From Promerops cafer (lineage: Eukaryota > Chordata > Aves > Passeriformes > Nectariniidae): DNA of 64,000 nucleotides. The position numbers were made by a program, and so were the translations under genes. A model generated the notes under the pieces. That model did no database searches. It was not told the DNA's origin and was given only the letters and a program-made list of their open reading frames with translations. Of the stretch, positions 1 through 12,045 are shown one piece after another (position 1 is the stretch's first letter; each line of letters opens with the position of its first letter). Location: contig VZSE01015520.1 in assembly GCA_013398275.1 (NCBI GenBank), positions 124,001 through 188,000 of the forward strand, read 5' to 3'.

Positions 1-450
1 ACACAGGTGTCTGTCTGTCACGTCCCAGTTTTGGATGTCTGTGTCATCCCAGTTTTCTGGGTTAGGATTTCCACACGAACAGTTTCTGTCCTGCTACTTT
101 TCTGTTAGAGGGATATTTCCCAACGTACTTTGCAGCCACACAAATTTTTTGGCACTGCAAAAAATCTCCTTTACAATAATCCAGTCTTTAATAGGTTACA
201 GCCACAACATGCTGGTTTTATAGGATCGTCCTCTTGAGCATTTCCCACCATGCTGAGGTCTAGGGAAACTACTCCAAATTTCTGTCAGAGCAGTGAAACC
301 CAGAGTTTGGTGTGTTCAGTGAACAGGGACCTTCTCACCTGCAGGGATGCATCTCCCACACCCTCCCTGCAGATGAAATGGTGCTGGACCTTCTGTGGAA
401 CAACTGTCCCCGACAAAAGGTCACCAGTGCATCAGACACCCAGCCCATGG
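1..450. other. unique non-coding DNA
   Basis: No repeat family, RNA gene or domain-bearing frame is recognised. Open frames here are short, overlap each other and show no familiar protein. I see nothing else. Confidence 0.6.
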
Positions 451-657
451 AACCACAGAACCACTGGGGCTGGAAAAGATCTTTCCAAAGACCATTGAAT
501 CCAACCTGTGCCCGATGCCCACCTTGTCACCCAGCCCAGAGCACTGAGTGCCACATCCAGTCATTCCTTAAACTCCCCCAAGGATGGGGGCTCCAGCACC
601 TCCCTGGGCAGCCCCTTCCAAAGCCTGACCTCCTTTTCCATGGAGAAATTTCTCCTG
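451..657 (-). mobile_element. CR1 LINE 3'-end fragment, 5'-truncated
   Basis: On the + strand it begins with a degraded terminus (accacagaaccactggggc) and then the block 'CACCTTGTCACCCAGCCCAG', 'GCACTGAGTGCCACATCCAG' and 'TGGAGAAATTTCTCCTGA'. This is the reverse complement of a common avian CR1 3' region, so the element is inserted in minus orientation. It belongs to the same subfamily as the copy at 7454 but is more diverged. It stops abruptly after about 200 bp, as expected from incomplete reverse transcription. It has no coding capacity. Confidence 0.85.
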
Positions 658-1859
658 AAAAGCTTGGACCAAAGTCAGTGGGATTTGGAGAGCATCATTG
701 TCCCAGGCCCATGTGCAATCTCTGGAAGTGGAAGCTGCACTGGTTAGACTGGGAGCTGTTTTGAAGGCAACTGAAATAATTTTGATGTGTGATGCTGGAA
801 GGGCCCTTCGTGGTGGATAATGGCCCTGCCTGTTTTCCCTAGAAGGCCACGAGCACCAGGCTCTTCTCACAGGGCAATGACAGCTTCTGCAAATCCTTTC
901 TGTCTTACTGGAATTTTACATCTCAGAAAAGTTCTGGGTGGGAGGGATGGGGATGAGGAGGAGAACTCTGAGCAACTCGTACTTCCTGTGCCTTCCTCTC
1001 CAGCAGCTGCTCAGCCCAAGATCTCTGTGCTATGGACTTTTTCCTGCCTCTGACAAACACTAAAAACCCCTCCAGCATGACAACAAAAAATAAATATCAA
1101 AAGAACATTTGAAGAGCTCAATAAATTGATCATATTCTGCTGAACCTTCACCCTTGTAACGATAGTACCATTTAAATGCTAATGTCATTTTTAAAAAAGT
1201 CAATTACAGGAGTTTTAAAGTAATGGAGTCAGCAGTCTCGATGTAAATCTGTTATATTAATCTGCTCCCTACACTGTATCCATGGGCACTGATGCATTCA
1301 CCCCCTTTTCCCTGGAGGGAATGTTCCCTTGCAGTGGTACCAGTAATTGAATCAAGTTGATACAGACACCAAAAATATTGTAAGTCTTGTAGGTAATGAA
1401 AAGCATATGTTGATAAAGCCAGTTGCTGTAATTTTGGATAGAAGAACACTGACATTTGGGAAGTTCAAAATTAGAATTAACCCTTTGATGATGAAGTGAC
1501 CTGAAATAGTCTTTACAAACTCTGCTAATTTCACAAAGAAAAACTGCTTGAAATCTGCTATGAGACAGCTGAGATCCTCTACCTCTCATTTTCCCTGCTT
1601 ATCCCCAATTAAATTCACTTCCATAAAGACTTTTGCAAAATTATTTTTCAAACTGATTCAGACAAAACATTACAGGATCAGAAAAGAAACATTGCTCAGG
1701 TCCAAATTCATTTCTGCACCTTTCATGGGCCTAAAGAAGCTGGAATGTCACAGCAAAAGAGATATTTTGGTCGTGCTGCTTAGGGAGGTAAATGGATGCA
1801 GCAGAAATCTCCAGGTGCCAGTCCCCACTCAGCAGATTTTGGGTGCAGTTCCAAACTGA
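658..1859. other. unique non-coding DNA
   Basis: No recognisable gene or repeat. AT-rich stretches near 1080-1240 (for example 'TTTAAATGCTAATGTCATTT') have the look of regulatory or simply AT-rich intergenic DNA. Nothing here allows a firmer statement. Confidence 0.5.
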
Positions 1860-1928
1860 ACAGAATCACAGAATCATAAAATCATTTAGGTTGGAAAAGA
1901 CCTCCAAGATTATCAAGTCCAACCTCTG
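1860..1928 (-). mobile_element. CR1 LINE extreme 3' end
   Basis: The + strand reads 'ACAGAATCACAGAATCATAA' followed by 'TTTAGGTTGGAAAAGACC' and 'AAGTCCAACC'. This is the complement of the CR1 terminus with its ATTCTATGATTCTGTG-type short tail repeats. Only about 70 bp are retained, so this is a very short dead-on-arrival copy. Confidence 0.88.
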
Positions 1929-3716
1929 ATTGATCTCCAATACCTGGTACATACAAATGATGTTTAGAAGTATCAGATAAACCCAAACCCAAACAAATCA
2001 CCATTTGAGGTGGGACTTTTAGTTGTGAACAAACTTGCATAAACCCCAACATTTTGCAGTTCCTCTGATCATGTTGGCCCGTAATGAACCATTCAAATTA
2101 TTATTGCAGTGGGGTTCAAAGAGATCCACAGCCTTTCCTACTCCCACAGCTCATGAAATGTTTCTCACTTTAAACAGGACTCATTTTGATTCAGGGAAAG
2201 GGGGGCAATGAACACTAGCAGAGAGGCTGAACTCCCTGACTGAGGTAAAATCACAAATATCTGCACATACCTCTGCGTTTGCCCACATACAAAGAGGTGC
2301 CATCATTTATGACAGAAGATAAAACCTGCTGAGAACTTCCAGACAGTCAGAGCTATCAGAAATAAAAGACTAAACAAACATATATTTCTAAGTAGTAATA
2401 ACAAGGGAATTGCATTCAGCACTGCTCTGAGGCAGAAAGAGAACTTCCAGATAAAATTGTCATGGAATCCATTCCACTTGTCACACAAACACCGCGCTGG
2501 GTTTGCTGTTAAGAAGGGCTGATTAATGGTTCACCAAGATTTTCCTGCTTCTGCCTTTTGTGAACTGATTCTCAAGTGTAGGTCTAATAAAATTCCAGCC
2601 GATGTCACACACACGCCACAGAAACATTTCCAGTGCCATCATAAATCCGAACAGTTTGGAACAGGGATTTTGTTAACTCGGGGCCTTCCTCTGCCACAGT
2701 TCAGGGGTTAGAGGGACCCACAAATATTAAAACAAGGCTGGAGATAAGCACAGAACTCAGAACACGTCTGACAGCATTTCCACGTTTTCTGAGCCTGGAA
2801 CTTCTCCCGAAATGCTGCAGGCTCGAGTCTCTGGAGAAATCAACCCAGAATTTTGGAGTTTTGTTACTACCAAGCCGCTATCCCTTCCCTCAGCATTCCC
2901 ATTCCACACGGAGCACACGGAGAAGGGGCCTGAAATCCCCTGGCCTGGCTCCCACTGCACCAACGTCTCGGTGCCATCCCTCCTCTGGGAGACTCCAGAC
3001 AGAAGCAGGAACACGGGATCACCCAACACGGCGAAAACTCCCTGTTAGCGACGCTGCCAAATTCCTCGAACTGGTATGAGAAAAGGGATTTTTTTTCAAG
3101 AGAGTTAGGAGTAATTGAATAAACTGACTCACAAGGCAACATTTCACTACTTCCAGAGAAATCTTCCCGCTAAATCTTTTGCTGTTTGAGCAAAATTGAA
3201 AATCTCCATTCTGGCACAAAATGGAGTTATTTGAGTCCTAAAAGCATCTCAGGCCTTTTTTGGGGGGGGGTTTATTTGCGTGTTTTGTTTTTGAACAAAT
3301 GAACTCTGAAGCTGGATCTCATTCCTACCAAATCTTCCCACACAGCTCCATTCACAATGCCCTGGAAGTTGTGTATCCAGGCAGTTTATTCCATTGGAAT
3401 TATAATATCCAGAAAAGTGTTGCTATTTTTGATGTATACCCACTATGGGGAACAGAACCACAGCCCTTAAAGACTCGATGGAGACACAAACCCCTACGTG
3501 GCTCCTTTGAAACCAAACCGTCCTGGAAGTTGAGACTTTGGAAGAAAAAGGAAAGGAAGGAAGTCCTTCCAAGAGCAATGTGAAAGGGAATGATTCTTCC
3601 AATGAACGATTTGCCTGAAAGAAAGCCTGGATTCGGGCTCGGCACCGGTTAATGGCAACACCTGTGACGAGAAATGAAAGCTGTAAGTTAAAAAATGGGA
3701 TTTTCCCTATTCCACA
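1929..3716. other. unique non-coding DNA
   Basis: Mixed composition. It contains a short G run at about 3260-3271. No gene, RNA or repeat family is recognised. Confidence 0.5.
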
Positions 3717-3810
3717 GGCGGCAGCGGGATGGGGGGGATTGAGCCTTAAGGCAGTTCCGCGGCAGCGCCGAGAGGGGGAGCCCTCGCCCAGGCCGAGCGC
3801 CGGGGGCGGA
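3717..3810. other. CpG-rich flank of minisatellite
   Basis: A short stretch with many CpG dinucleotides (…GCCGAGCGCCGGGGGCGGAC…) directly abuts the G-rich tandem array. A matching GC-rich segment lies on the far side (4891-5010). Together they could be the remains of a CpG island interrupted by repeat expansion. That is inference; no gene start is visible. Confidence 0.4.
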
Positions 3811-4890
3811 CGGGGGATAACGGGGGGATAACGGGAATAACGGGAAAAACGGGGATAACGGGGGGATAACGGGGATAANNNNNNNNNNNNNNNNNNNNNN
3901 NNNNNNNNNNNNNNNNNNNNNNNNNNNNNNNNNNNNNNNNNNNNNNNNNNNNNNNNNNNNNNNNNNNNNNNNNNNNNNNNNNNNNNNNNNNNNNNNNNNN
4001 NNNNNNNNNNNNNNNNNNNNNNNNNNNNNNNNNNNNNNNNNNNNNNNNNNNNNNNNNNNNNNNNNNNNNNNNNNNNNNNNNNNNNNNNNNNNNNNNNNNN
4101 NNNNNNNNNNNNNNNNNNNNNNNNNNNNNNNNNNNNNNNNNNNNNNNNNNNNNNNNNNNNNNNNNNNNNNNNNNNNNNNNNNNNNNNNNNNNNNNNNNNN
4201 AACAGGGAGATAATGGGGATAATGGGGGTAACAGGGGATAACGGGGGATAACAGGGGGATAACGGGGGATAACGGGGATAATGGGAATAATGGGGGGATA
4301 ATGGGGGGATAACAGGAATAACGGGATAACAGGGATAATGGGGATAACGGGGGTAACGGGGTTACGGGAATAACAGGAATAACAGGGGGACAATGGGGGA
4401 TAACAAGGATAACTGGAATAACGGGATAAGGGGGTAATGGGGGAATGATGGGAATAATGGGAATAACGGGGACAACGGGATAACGGAGGATAACGGGAAT
4501 AAAGGGGGACAACGGGAATAATGGTGGGATAATGGGGGATAACAGGAATAACGGGCATAACGGGAGATAATGGGAATGACGGGGGGATAACAGGAATAAC
4601 AGGGATAACGGGGTAATGGGGGAATAATGGGAATGATGGGGATAACGGAGGATAACGGGAATAAGGAGGGACAGTGGGAATAACGGTGGGATAACGGGAT
4701 AACGGGCATAGCAGGATAGTGGGAATAACACGAATAACAGGGGGGTAAGGGAGAATAACAGGAATAATGGAGGTTAACGGGGGAATACAGGAATAACGGG
4801 AATAACGGAGGGTAATGGGGAGATAACGGGGGACAACAGGGAATAACGGGGTATAACAGGAATAACGGGGGGTAACGGGGGGTAACGGGG
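3811..4890 (+). repeat. G-rich minisatellite, GGGGATAAC-like unit, with internal gap
   Basis: About 760 visible bases, and the 322-base gap inside them, consist of 8-11-bp units built on 'GGGGATAAC' with variants such as GGGAATAAC, GGGGGTAAC, GGGATAATG and GGGGACAAC. The + strand has runs of three to six G separated by about five bases throughout, which fits the usual G-quadruplex pattern. Unit length and sequence vary from copy to copy, so the array is not a recent homogeneous expansion. The minus strand gives spurious long frames rich in Ile-Pro-Val/Pro-Leu; these are products of the repeat period, not genes. Confidence 0.95.
3879..4200. other. assembly gap (322 N) inside minisatellite
   Basis: A run of 322 unknown bases with the same tandem repeat on both sides. 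The true array length is therefore unknown. Confidence 1.
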
Positions 4891-5010
4891 CTCTCCCAGC
4901 CCCGCCAGCCCGGGCACACTGCTGCGGTGGGCACAGGGATGGGGAGACCCAGGAGCAGGGATGACCCTTGGCAGCGTGGCCCCGGCCCGTAACGGACACA
5001 CGGGAGCAGG
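4891..5010. other. GC-rich flank of minisatellite
   Basis: GC-rich and moderately CpG-rich (…CCCCGCCAGCCCGGGC…, …GGCCCCGGCCCGTAACGG…). It pairs with the CpG-rich segment on the other side of the array. No coding signal. Confidence 0.4.
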
Positions 5011-7453
5011 ACAGGCGGGGTTAACATGGGAGATTTGGGGGAATTATGGAAATTATTCTACAGTTCAGTAATATTTGGTATTATTCTATTTTGTGGGAAG
5101 ACGTCCCCTGTGTCCCTCATCCATGGGAATTCCCCGTCCTGGACACTGCACTGAGACCTGCTCAGGTTGTCACAGCACAGGGATTGCCTGGGTTTAGGAG
5201 AACTTTTGGCTGAGCCTGGAATGAAGCTCCTGTATCCTGAGTGGTTCCTCCAGGAATGCCAAAGGCCAGGCTGGTTCACTGCTGTTGGGCAGAGCAGCAG
5301 TGGGACACAGGGACACTCCCAGGGGATGCTCTTCCAAGGGTTTTCCCTCCTGAGGGGCTGGGGCAGGTGGGGATAGGGCCAAGAGGTGACACCAAAATGC
5401 CCCTGCCCTTCCACTGATCTCCCCTGAGAGAGGGGCTCCTCAAACAGTCATGAAGGAAACTTCCTCCTGTAGCAGGAGCCGTCCACAAGGGCGGTTCAGA
5501 CCCAACAAAACCAATTTCAAGCAGCGTTAAAAGAGAGTGGACTCGAAAGTATTCCTGAAGAAATGGGGTGCAGTGGGCTGGAGTGGGGGACAACCCCACA
5601 GTCTCCCCCAGCCCATGGCTCCAGCAACACCCTGCACACAAACAGCAGCCAAAGTGAGGCACCAGCTGAGGAAGGAGGGGAAGGAACAGACTGGAACCAG
5701 GAAAATACAAACAAACTGAGAGTGGAGACCTTTTGTTTGTTTACAATCTTCTTTTTCCTCCTTTTCAGCCCGAGCCCTCCTCCAACCTGTTGTATCTCAA
5801 TGGTCTGGATCAGCTTGGAGGTCTTTTCCAAAATAAATGATGCCGTGATCTTCTGCCCCAGGTCTGCACATTCCCAGCTGGGAATGGAATTTTCCAACAG
5901 TTTTGCCTGGCACAGCAATGTTCATCTTTCAGCAGCAGAAACCAACATTAAACTGGGGGTTAAGAAATCAGGAAATCAGACCTGGGCAAGGGGTGGCAAC
6001 TTAAATCTTTCTGCCTCAAAGAAACCCAAAACTCACAGGAGTCGCCCTGAATTCCTACCACAGCCCAAAACCAACTTAACATTGAAAAAGTAACCTCAAG
6101 TTTTGAGTTCTGCACCTTTTATTTCCTTGTTTTGCTATGAAACAGAGGCCACTAAGATATCCCTGAAATACCTGCATAGATCAGGGTAGAGAAAAGTTGG
6201 GAAGCAGGAGAATCATCCCTGAGCCAGCCCAGCCTCTCACACAGCCACAGCCATCCCTGTGCTCACCTGAACTTGCTGATGCTCAGGGGTTCTACAGCTC
6301 TTTGCTGAGTAATTTACAACCAAACTACAATTACTCTGCTCTCAATTAGGATTTTTCATGGTTTTCAATGGCTCCACATGCAAAACAGCCAAAGAAATGT
6401 GGGAAGAACACCCCATCCCGTGGTGGTTTTGTCAGCTCTGTGTGTGCTTGTGCAAATGCTTCTTGAGGCAGGTGCTGGATTAACAATCTCAATCCCCCTG
6501 AAATCCATGGGAAAACTCCTCCTTGCTCTGCTTGGGCCACCATTCTGCACCTGAATTTTTGGATCCAAGTACAACAAGTCCTTCAGCTCCGTGTCCCTAA
6601 TTCAGGTGAAGCAACATGGCTTGGTGGTAATTTAAAATTCAACTGTAGCTGTTTCTAGAGGACCAAGTGCTCTGAGTTCCCTTGCAGATGTGAAGATTTT
6701 TTAACTCCTCTCATCCAAAAATCAAACTCCTCTCATCTTCCAATTGAAACTTGGACATATTTGCTCATAGGAGCACATTTTCCAGTTAGAAAATTCTAAT
6801 AACAAATGGTTCAGACATTTTTATAGGCATAAAAACTCAAGCCAAGTTGGTTAGTGGTTTCAGATGCTTTTTATTTGCAAATCAGAAAGGGCTTCATTTA
6901 TAAATTGAAATTGTACTGGCTGCTAATCCTGAAGGCAGACTCAGGCCTTTGGCTCTGCTTGGAGAAGGAGAAATAATGCATTTTAAAGACAAATCATTTC
7001 ATTTGGACTAATGAGCGCTGTGGTTGGACAGGACATTTATTTTATAGCAAAACTCATAGAAGAAGTCCCTTAGATTGAGAGTTCCACCGTTTTAAGGGGA
7101 CCCTGCCCTCCACTGTGGATCTGTGTCACAGTCCTGCTCCCAAATGTGAAACTTGGCAATTTTAAGGATAATTCCTGGTCCTCAGAGAAGCACAGAGTCT
7201 TTACACAAGGTGCTGCACCACCACACTGCTGAGGAGCTCCCAGTCCACCTCTTTCAGAGACAGAATTGAGTTTCCCCTGTTTGGAAGCTGCATCTGATGA
7301 ACTGAGATGATGAAGGGGCTCAAGCATCCCCCCAAATTTCTGCTGGGACACACTCACCCCAAATCCCTGAGAGCACGGGCTGCCTCTCTCAAATTTCTAC
7401 CCAAATTTTGGAAACTCTCCCCTTCCTGAAGCACAGGAGTAACTTTTTGATTA
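5011..7453. other. unique non-coding DNA
   Basis: No repeat family or gene is recognised. It includes a T-rich stretch with a short pyrimidine tract (about 5740-5765), and AT-rich sequence around 6600-6900. Several open frames of 60-176 codons occur, but they overlap on both strands and none resembles a known protein. Confidence 0.5.
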
Positions 7454-7715
7454 CAGAATCTCAGGATCACTGAGGTTGGAAAACACCTCCCAGACCAACC
7501 TGTGACCAGTCCCGACCTTGTCACCAGCCCAGAGCTCTGAGTGCCACATCCAGCAGTTCCTTGGACACCTCCAGGGGTGGGGACTTCAAACCTCCCCTTC
7601 CAAAGCCTGACCATCCTTTTCATGGAGAAATTCCTCCTGATGTCCAGCCTGAACCTCCCCTGGCACAGCTTGAGGGTGTTTCCTCTCACCCTGTCACTAA
7701 TTGCTGGGAGAAGAG
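7454..7715 (-). mobile_element. CR1 LINE 3'-end fragment
   Basis: The + strand begins 'CAGAATCTCAGGATCACTGA', then 'GGTTGGAAAACACCTCC', 'GAGTGCCACATCCAGCAG', 'GGAGAAATTCCTCCTGATG' and 'AACCTCCCCTGGCACAGC'. These are in the same order as in the complement of the avian CR1 3' region. It is the same subfamily as the copy at 451 but better preserved. It ends within the segment 'CCCTGTCACTAATTGCTGGG'. Confidence 0.93.
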
Positions 7716-10700
7716 AATAATTAGTTAAGATGATTGTTCTTCTCATTGAGTAATGCACTCAAGATTGGAGGGTTGTGTCTGAGCTGTGAGCCTGCACAAT
7801 AATTTAGCATTGGAGCTTTGACAATGGCCATGTTTTGGTGTCTTGTTTCTGGACAAGATGTACAAAGCAGGAAATATTTTTAAAAGCTGTGTTCAGAAGG
7901 CAGGGATCAATGCACCAGAGCTGGGTCATCTTCCCACACCTAAGGCAAGGCTGGACAGGGGTTTCTCCATTTCTTCCTGTCCTAATTTCCCTCATCCTGC
8001 TGCACTCAGTGCAAGACAAGTCTGCAACGCTTGCTGAGCTCAGCTCACCCATTTCTCATCCCACAGAGAGTGTGAAAACCAGCAGCCACGATGGCAGCTT
8101 TGCACCCAGCTGCTCACACCCCTGAAAGGCTTCCCCAAAAACCACTGGAACCCCTTCACAGCCCCACAACACCTTGTTTCTGTGCTCAGCACATCACACC
8201 TGCTCACACAAAACAACGGGGAGAAGCTCCTCCAGCGTCCCTGAGCACACTGTCAGAGCACCAGGAAAATCCAGCGTGGATTGGCACCTTGGAGGAAGTG
8301 CCAAGTAGCCAAGTGATGAAGAAAGCAGGGCCTGTTTCAAGGAATTCATAATTCAGGAGTGAAGCAAGACATAAAGGAAAGAGGGGAGAGCACGAGGAGG
8401 GAAGGGCTGAGCCAGGTTTGCTGTTTGCTTCCCAGGCTCCTCCTGTGCAGTTCCATGGTTGGGGATCACACCTGGGGGATTCCCAGGAATCAAGGTGAAC
8501 TCACAGACCAAAGAGAGATCAGAGAAAATTCCAGTGGCTGCAAGGACAAAGGTGGCACAAAACCAACAGCAGTGGGAAACGATGGGCAAAACTTAAACCC
8601 CCGGTAGGAACAGCTTCTGATGGGTTCCCCAACCCAGCCCAGAACGAATCCTGACATTAATCCCATTAATTCCCTGAAATAATTCTTGGTGCTCTCTCTG
8701 GTCTGTGGCCTCTACAATCCAATCCCACCCTCTCTGGCCTTCTGGTAGAATTTTTGGCTCCCTAATGGAAGGGAAAATCCCTGGTGCTGGGGGGCTGCTG
8801 CCCCTCTGCTTCCCCGGCTGAGCCCAGGGCTCGTTATCGCGCCCGGGCAGCCCCTGCGCTGTCTCCTGCAATTGTTCCTGCTCAAGCCACTTTTTTTTCT
8901 TGTTTTGAAGGGTGGTGGTGGTGTTTTGTAATTTATAGCAAAATAAGAAATGATTCCTTATAACAGAAACCATTCTGTTGTTGCAGAGCCCTTATTCAGC
9001 TGCGTTTGAAGAGCTGAGGAAAAGCTGTTCTGTCGCTCGCCATCGAACCACGCAGCTTCTTCTTCCTCACACCTCCCACAGGCCACATATCAACCCTGCA
9101 CTTCCTACAAATGATAAGTAGCATTCATTTTGATCATTCACAGTTGTTTTGGGGGTTGGTAGGTGATAGGCTTCTCTCTCAGTCTGTCACCTCCTGCCCA
9201 AACTGTCTGCGGCTGCCCCGTGCCAGCGGAACCAGGGGGTTTCCTGCTCAGGGGACAGCACAAACACAAAGCTGGGGTGTTCAAAGCCCTCCCCACCACC
9301 ATCCCAGCCCCCAGGGATTACAGACAGTCCCCTGCCCGACTCCTTGGTGACCTAGCTCAGTGTCTGGAAGCCACAGCTACACCAGGCAGGTCACCAGGCA
9401 TTGGGAGCACCCTCTGCGCCAGCACTGCAGAGCCTCACCTGGCTTTTTAACACCTCAAAAATTTGTCCTGAAATTTCATTTCCAGGCTTGCAGAGGATTC
9501 CCTTTGCCACTCCAGGCCCTCCCAGAAACAGATGAGATTTCAGCCACGCTCCTCCAGCACCAGGTGCCCTCTCTGTGCTCCCTCCCAGGAACAGGCTGAT
9601 GTTTCACTTGGCTTTTCTCCTCCTTTACTGGGAAAAATCCCCGCTCGGGCCTCCCTTCTTTTGGACAATCCTGGGATCTGACATCCCCCAGGAGGGGCTG
9701 ATCTGGCTGTGTCAGAGCACAGAGCACTCCAATGTCCTCCATGGGAGTCCTGGACCTTGGGAACAAACCTGGGGACACTGTCCGGGTTCCTCCCCCCATG
9801 GCCCAGCTGAACATTCCTGTTCTTCCCAACCGCTTTGATCTGACCACTGTTACCCAAAAAACAACCACTTCTTGGGGGCCCCAGCCTCAGGCTGCGTCAG
9901 GATCCCAGAACTGTTACCTGCTTCCATATCCCATGAAAGTGTGGATTTCAGTGTCCAGGAGAAGAGCTTTAGGCACCTCAGCAGGACCAGCACCACCCAG
10001 TGCAGCCAGTCCCTGCCTGTGGATCCATGGGATCCGTTCCCTCTCACCCCAATCCTCTCAAAAAGCTGCCCAGCAAAAGTTTCCAGAGTGGCTCATATGT
10101 TTTTAAAATACTTCCCAGTCCATGAGTAGCCACGCTCAGTGAAAATTGTATTTTCAGGATTTAAAAGCAGCTTCTCTGAGAGTTTTCCAGCTTACAACCA
10201 CCCCCAAGGATGTTTTTAACATTCCAGTAAATAAGGGACTAAAGAAGAACTCTTGATTAAACAGAAGAAAACCTGAACTGTTTTAAATCCACAAAACCTG
10301 AATATTTTTTAAATCCTTGAAAGCGCATTAATGGGCTTAGTGGTTTGTTAATGATTTTATTTTTACGCCATTTTCTTAGGACCACACGTTTGTTTTCCAC
10401 AAATATCGACGTGCCAAGGAAACTTAAAAAACTGCTCAGGAGGTACTTTGTGTTCACTTCTGACTAAGAGGGACGAGCACTTGAACAAGTTTGGAGTGTT
10501 TGCAGCCTCTTCAGTGTTTCAAAACCACCTTGGAGTCCTCAGCACGGCACAGGAGGAGGTTCTTGGCCTGAAATCTGATGGGGTTTGATTTATTTTTAAG
10601 GACATTGCAGATGTGAGCACTGCCCTGGTGGAAGCCTCTGCTGCCTGTTGCATTCAACAAAACATTTTGTGCCGAAATACAAATTCTATCCCTCCACAAA

Positions 10701-11251
10701 TACCTGGGCAATGCTTTATTCTGGGGGCTCCTTCCCACATGTGCAGTGTTTGCTCCCTCCCAGCTGAGTGTCCTAAGCCACAGAACAAGCCATGAATCTC
10801 CCAGGATTCTTGTAATGGCTTTTAAACCCTGCATTGTGGGCTGTTTATGGCACAGTTGCATTTGCTTTAGAGATTTGTTTTAATGCTGTTGGTGTTATTT
10901 GGAGAGATATTAAATTCAAACAGCTTTATGCTTGCTAATAAACATCTATTACCATTACAGACATTCTGATATAAAAGCCTCATACAGGTGCTTTCTCTCA
11001 ACTATGCAGATTTGATTGATTAGGCCACAGTAGTTTATTTTACACTTCAGTGGTCACTAAATCTATCATTAAGATTAAAAATTGCAGTTTGTGCAGTCTG
11101 GGAATAACTACACATTTAAGCTGTGAAATAAAAGTCACTTTACCAAAATTCAGGGGAAAGGGGAGGAGGGTGGGGGGGAACACAACGCAGAGCAGCTTAA
11201 AAGAAAAACAGTTTCGTAACACCTTACTCAGTTCTTCAGAAGATGAATTTC
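7716..11251. other. unique non-coding DNA
   Basis: No gene or transposon is recognised. 9150-10060 is GC-richer with several overlapping open frames (80-130 codons) on both strands, and none has a recognisable domain. 10860-11120 is AT-rich and looks more constrained. A short CpG-bearing patch lies near 8820-8860. Confidence 0.5.
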
Positions 11252-11675
11252 ATGGAATCACAGACTGGTTTGGGTTGGAAGGGACCTTAAAGATCATTTT
11301 GTTCCACCCCCTGCCGTGGGCAGGGACACCTTCCACTGTCCCAGGTTACTCCAAGCCCCGTCCAACCTGGCCTTGGACACTTCCAGGGATCAGGGGCAGC
11401 CACAGCTGCTCTGGGAAATCCATTCCAGGGCCTGCCCACCCTCACATGGAAGGATTTTTTCCGTATTTCTATATATCCACCCTGAACTTCCCCTCTGTGA
11501 GTGTGAAACCATTCCCGCTTGTCCTGTCACTCCAGGCCCTTGTAGAAACTCCATCTGCATCGTTCTTGTCGGCTCCTTCAGGAGCTGGAAGGCCACATTT
11601 AGGTCACCCCGAACCTTCTCCTGTCCGTGCTGAGCATCCCCAGCTCCCTCAGCCCTTCCTCGTGGGAGATGCTCC
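11252..11675 (-). mobile_element. CR1 LINE 3'-end fragment, longest copy in the window
   Basis: The + strand starts 'ATGGAATCACAGACTGGTTT', then 'GGGTTGGAAGGGACCTTAAA', 'GGGCAGGGACACCTTCCAC', 'CTTGGACACTTCCAGGGATC', 'CCATTCCCGCTTGTCCTGTC' and 'CCCTCAGCCCTTCCTCGTGG'. This is about 424 bp of the complement of the CR1 3' region. The 5' truncation point falls at about 11675, directly against the CpG-dense segment. Any open frame running across it is fortuitous in its CR1-derived part. Confidence 0.95.
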
Positions 11676-11985
11676 CCGCAAACACAGACCCCGTAAAGCC
11701 CCGGGCTGCAAAGCCGCGGTGAAGACGATTCTGCCCCATCCGTACCTGGGCCGCAGCGAGCCCATCCCCTCGGGGCACAGTGAGACCCCCGGCATCCCCC
11801 GGGGAGCAGTCCCGTGGCGTTTCGCCCCGCTGCCACCGGAGCAGCCGCCGGAGCCGCGCTCCGAGGAGGGACTTGGCCGACTCCAGGCGCGACATTTGCG
11901 CTCGGGATCGCGCCTGCAGCGCGGGGTCATTTGTTACTGTCTCCTGCTCGAGCTGCAGCACGGTGCCCACCAGCCCCGGGTCCAT
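11599..11985 (-). other. uncertain open frame, 128 codons, unrecognised
   Basis: I do not recognise this protein and do not claim it as a gene. Residues 1-65 show a plausible pattern: an acidic/hydrophobic start, then a predicted amphipathic helix of about 28 residues (around residues 22-50, beginning ALQARSRAQMSRLE) rich in Arg, Leu and Ala, with high GC at third codon positions. The frame stays open upstream of this ATG for about 40 codons. The last 25 or so codons are CR1 sequence (GLRELGMLS…), so the 3' end cannot be native coding sequence. It may be a chance frame in CpG-rich DNA or the remnant of a first exon. Confidence 0.15.
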
Positions 11986-12045
11986 CCCCCCGTAGCTCCG
12001 CGGAAGCCCAGGCTGCCGAGCCGTGCTCCGACAGTGACCACCTGG
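11676..12045. other. CpG-dense patch, possible CpG island
   Basis: Roughly 350 bp with far more CpG than its surroundings (for example around 11815-11925: …GCCGCCGGAGCCGCGCTCCG…). It is sandwiched between a CR1 on one side and AT-rich, conserved-looking sequence (12046-12300) on the other. In birds such patches often mark promoters or first exons, but no promoter motif or splice structure is certain. An alternative is a locally GC-biased recombination site. Confidence 0.5.

Noticed and set aside
4200..4890. Resemblance of TAACAGGGATAATGGGG-like units to the I-SceI homing endonuclease site
   Set aside because: No exact 18-bp site is present; the similarity follows from the GGGATAA unit.
3811..4890. 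Possible interstitial telomeric repeat
   Set aside because: The unit is GGGGATAAC-like, not TTAGGG; no TTAGGG run is present.
3688..5027. Minus-strand frames of 221-417 codons rich in Ile, Pro, Val and Leu
   Set aside because: They translate the GGGGATAAC-type minisatellite and run through an assembly gap.
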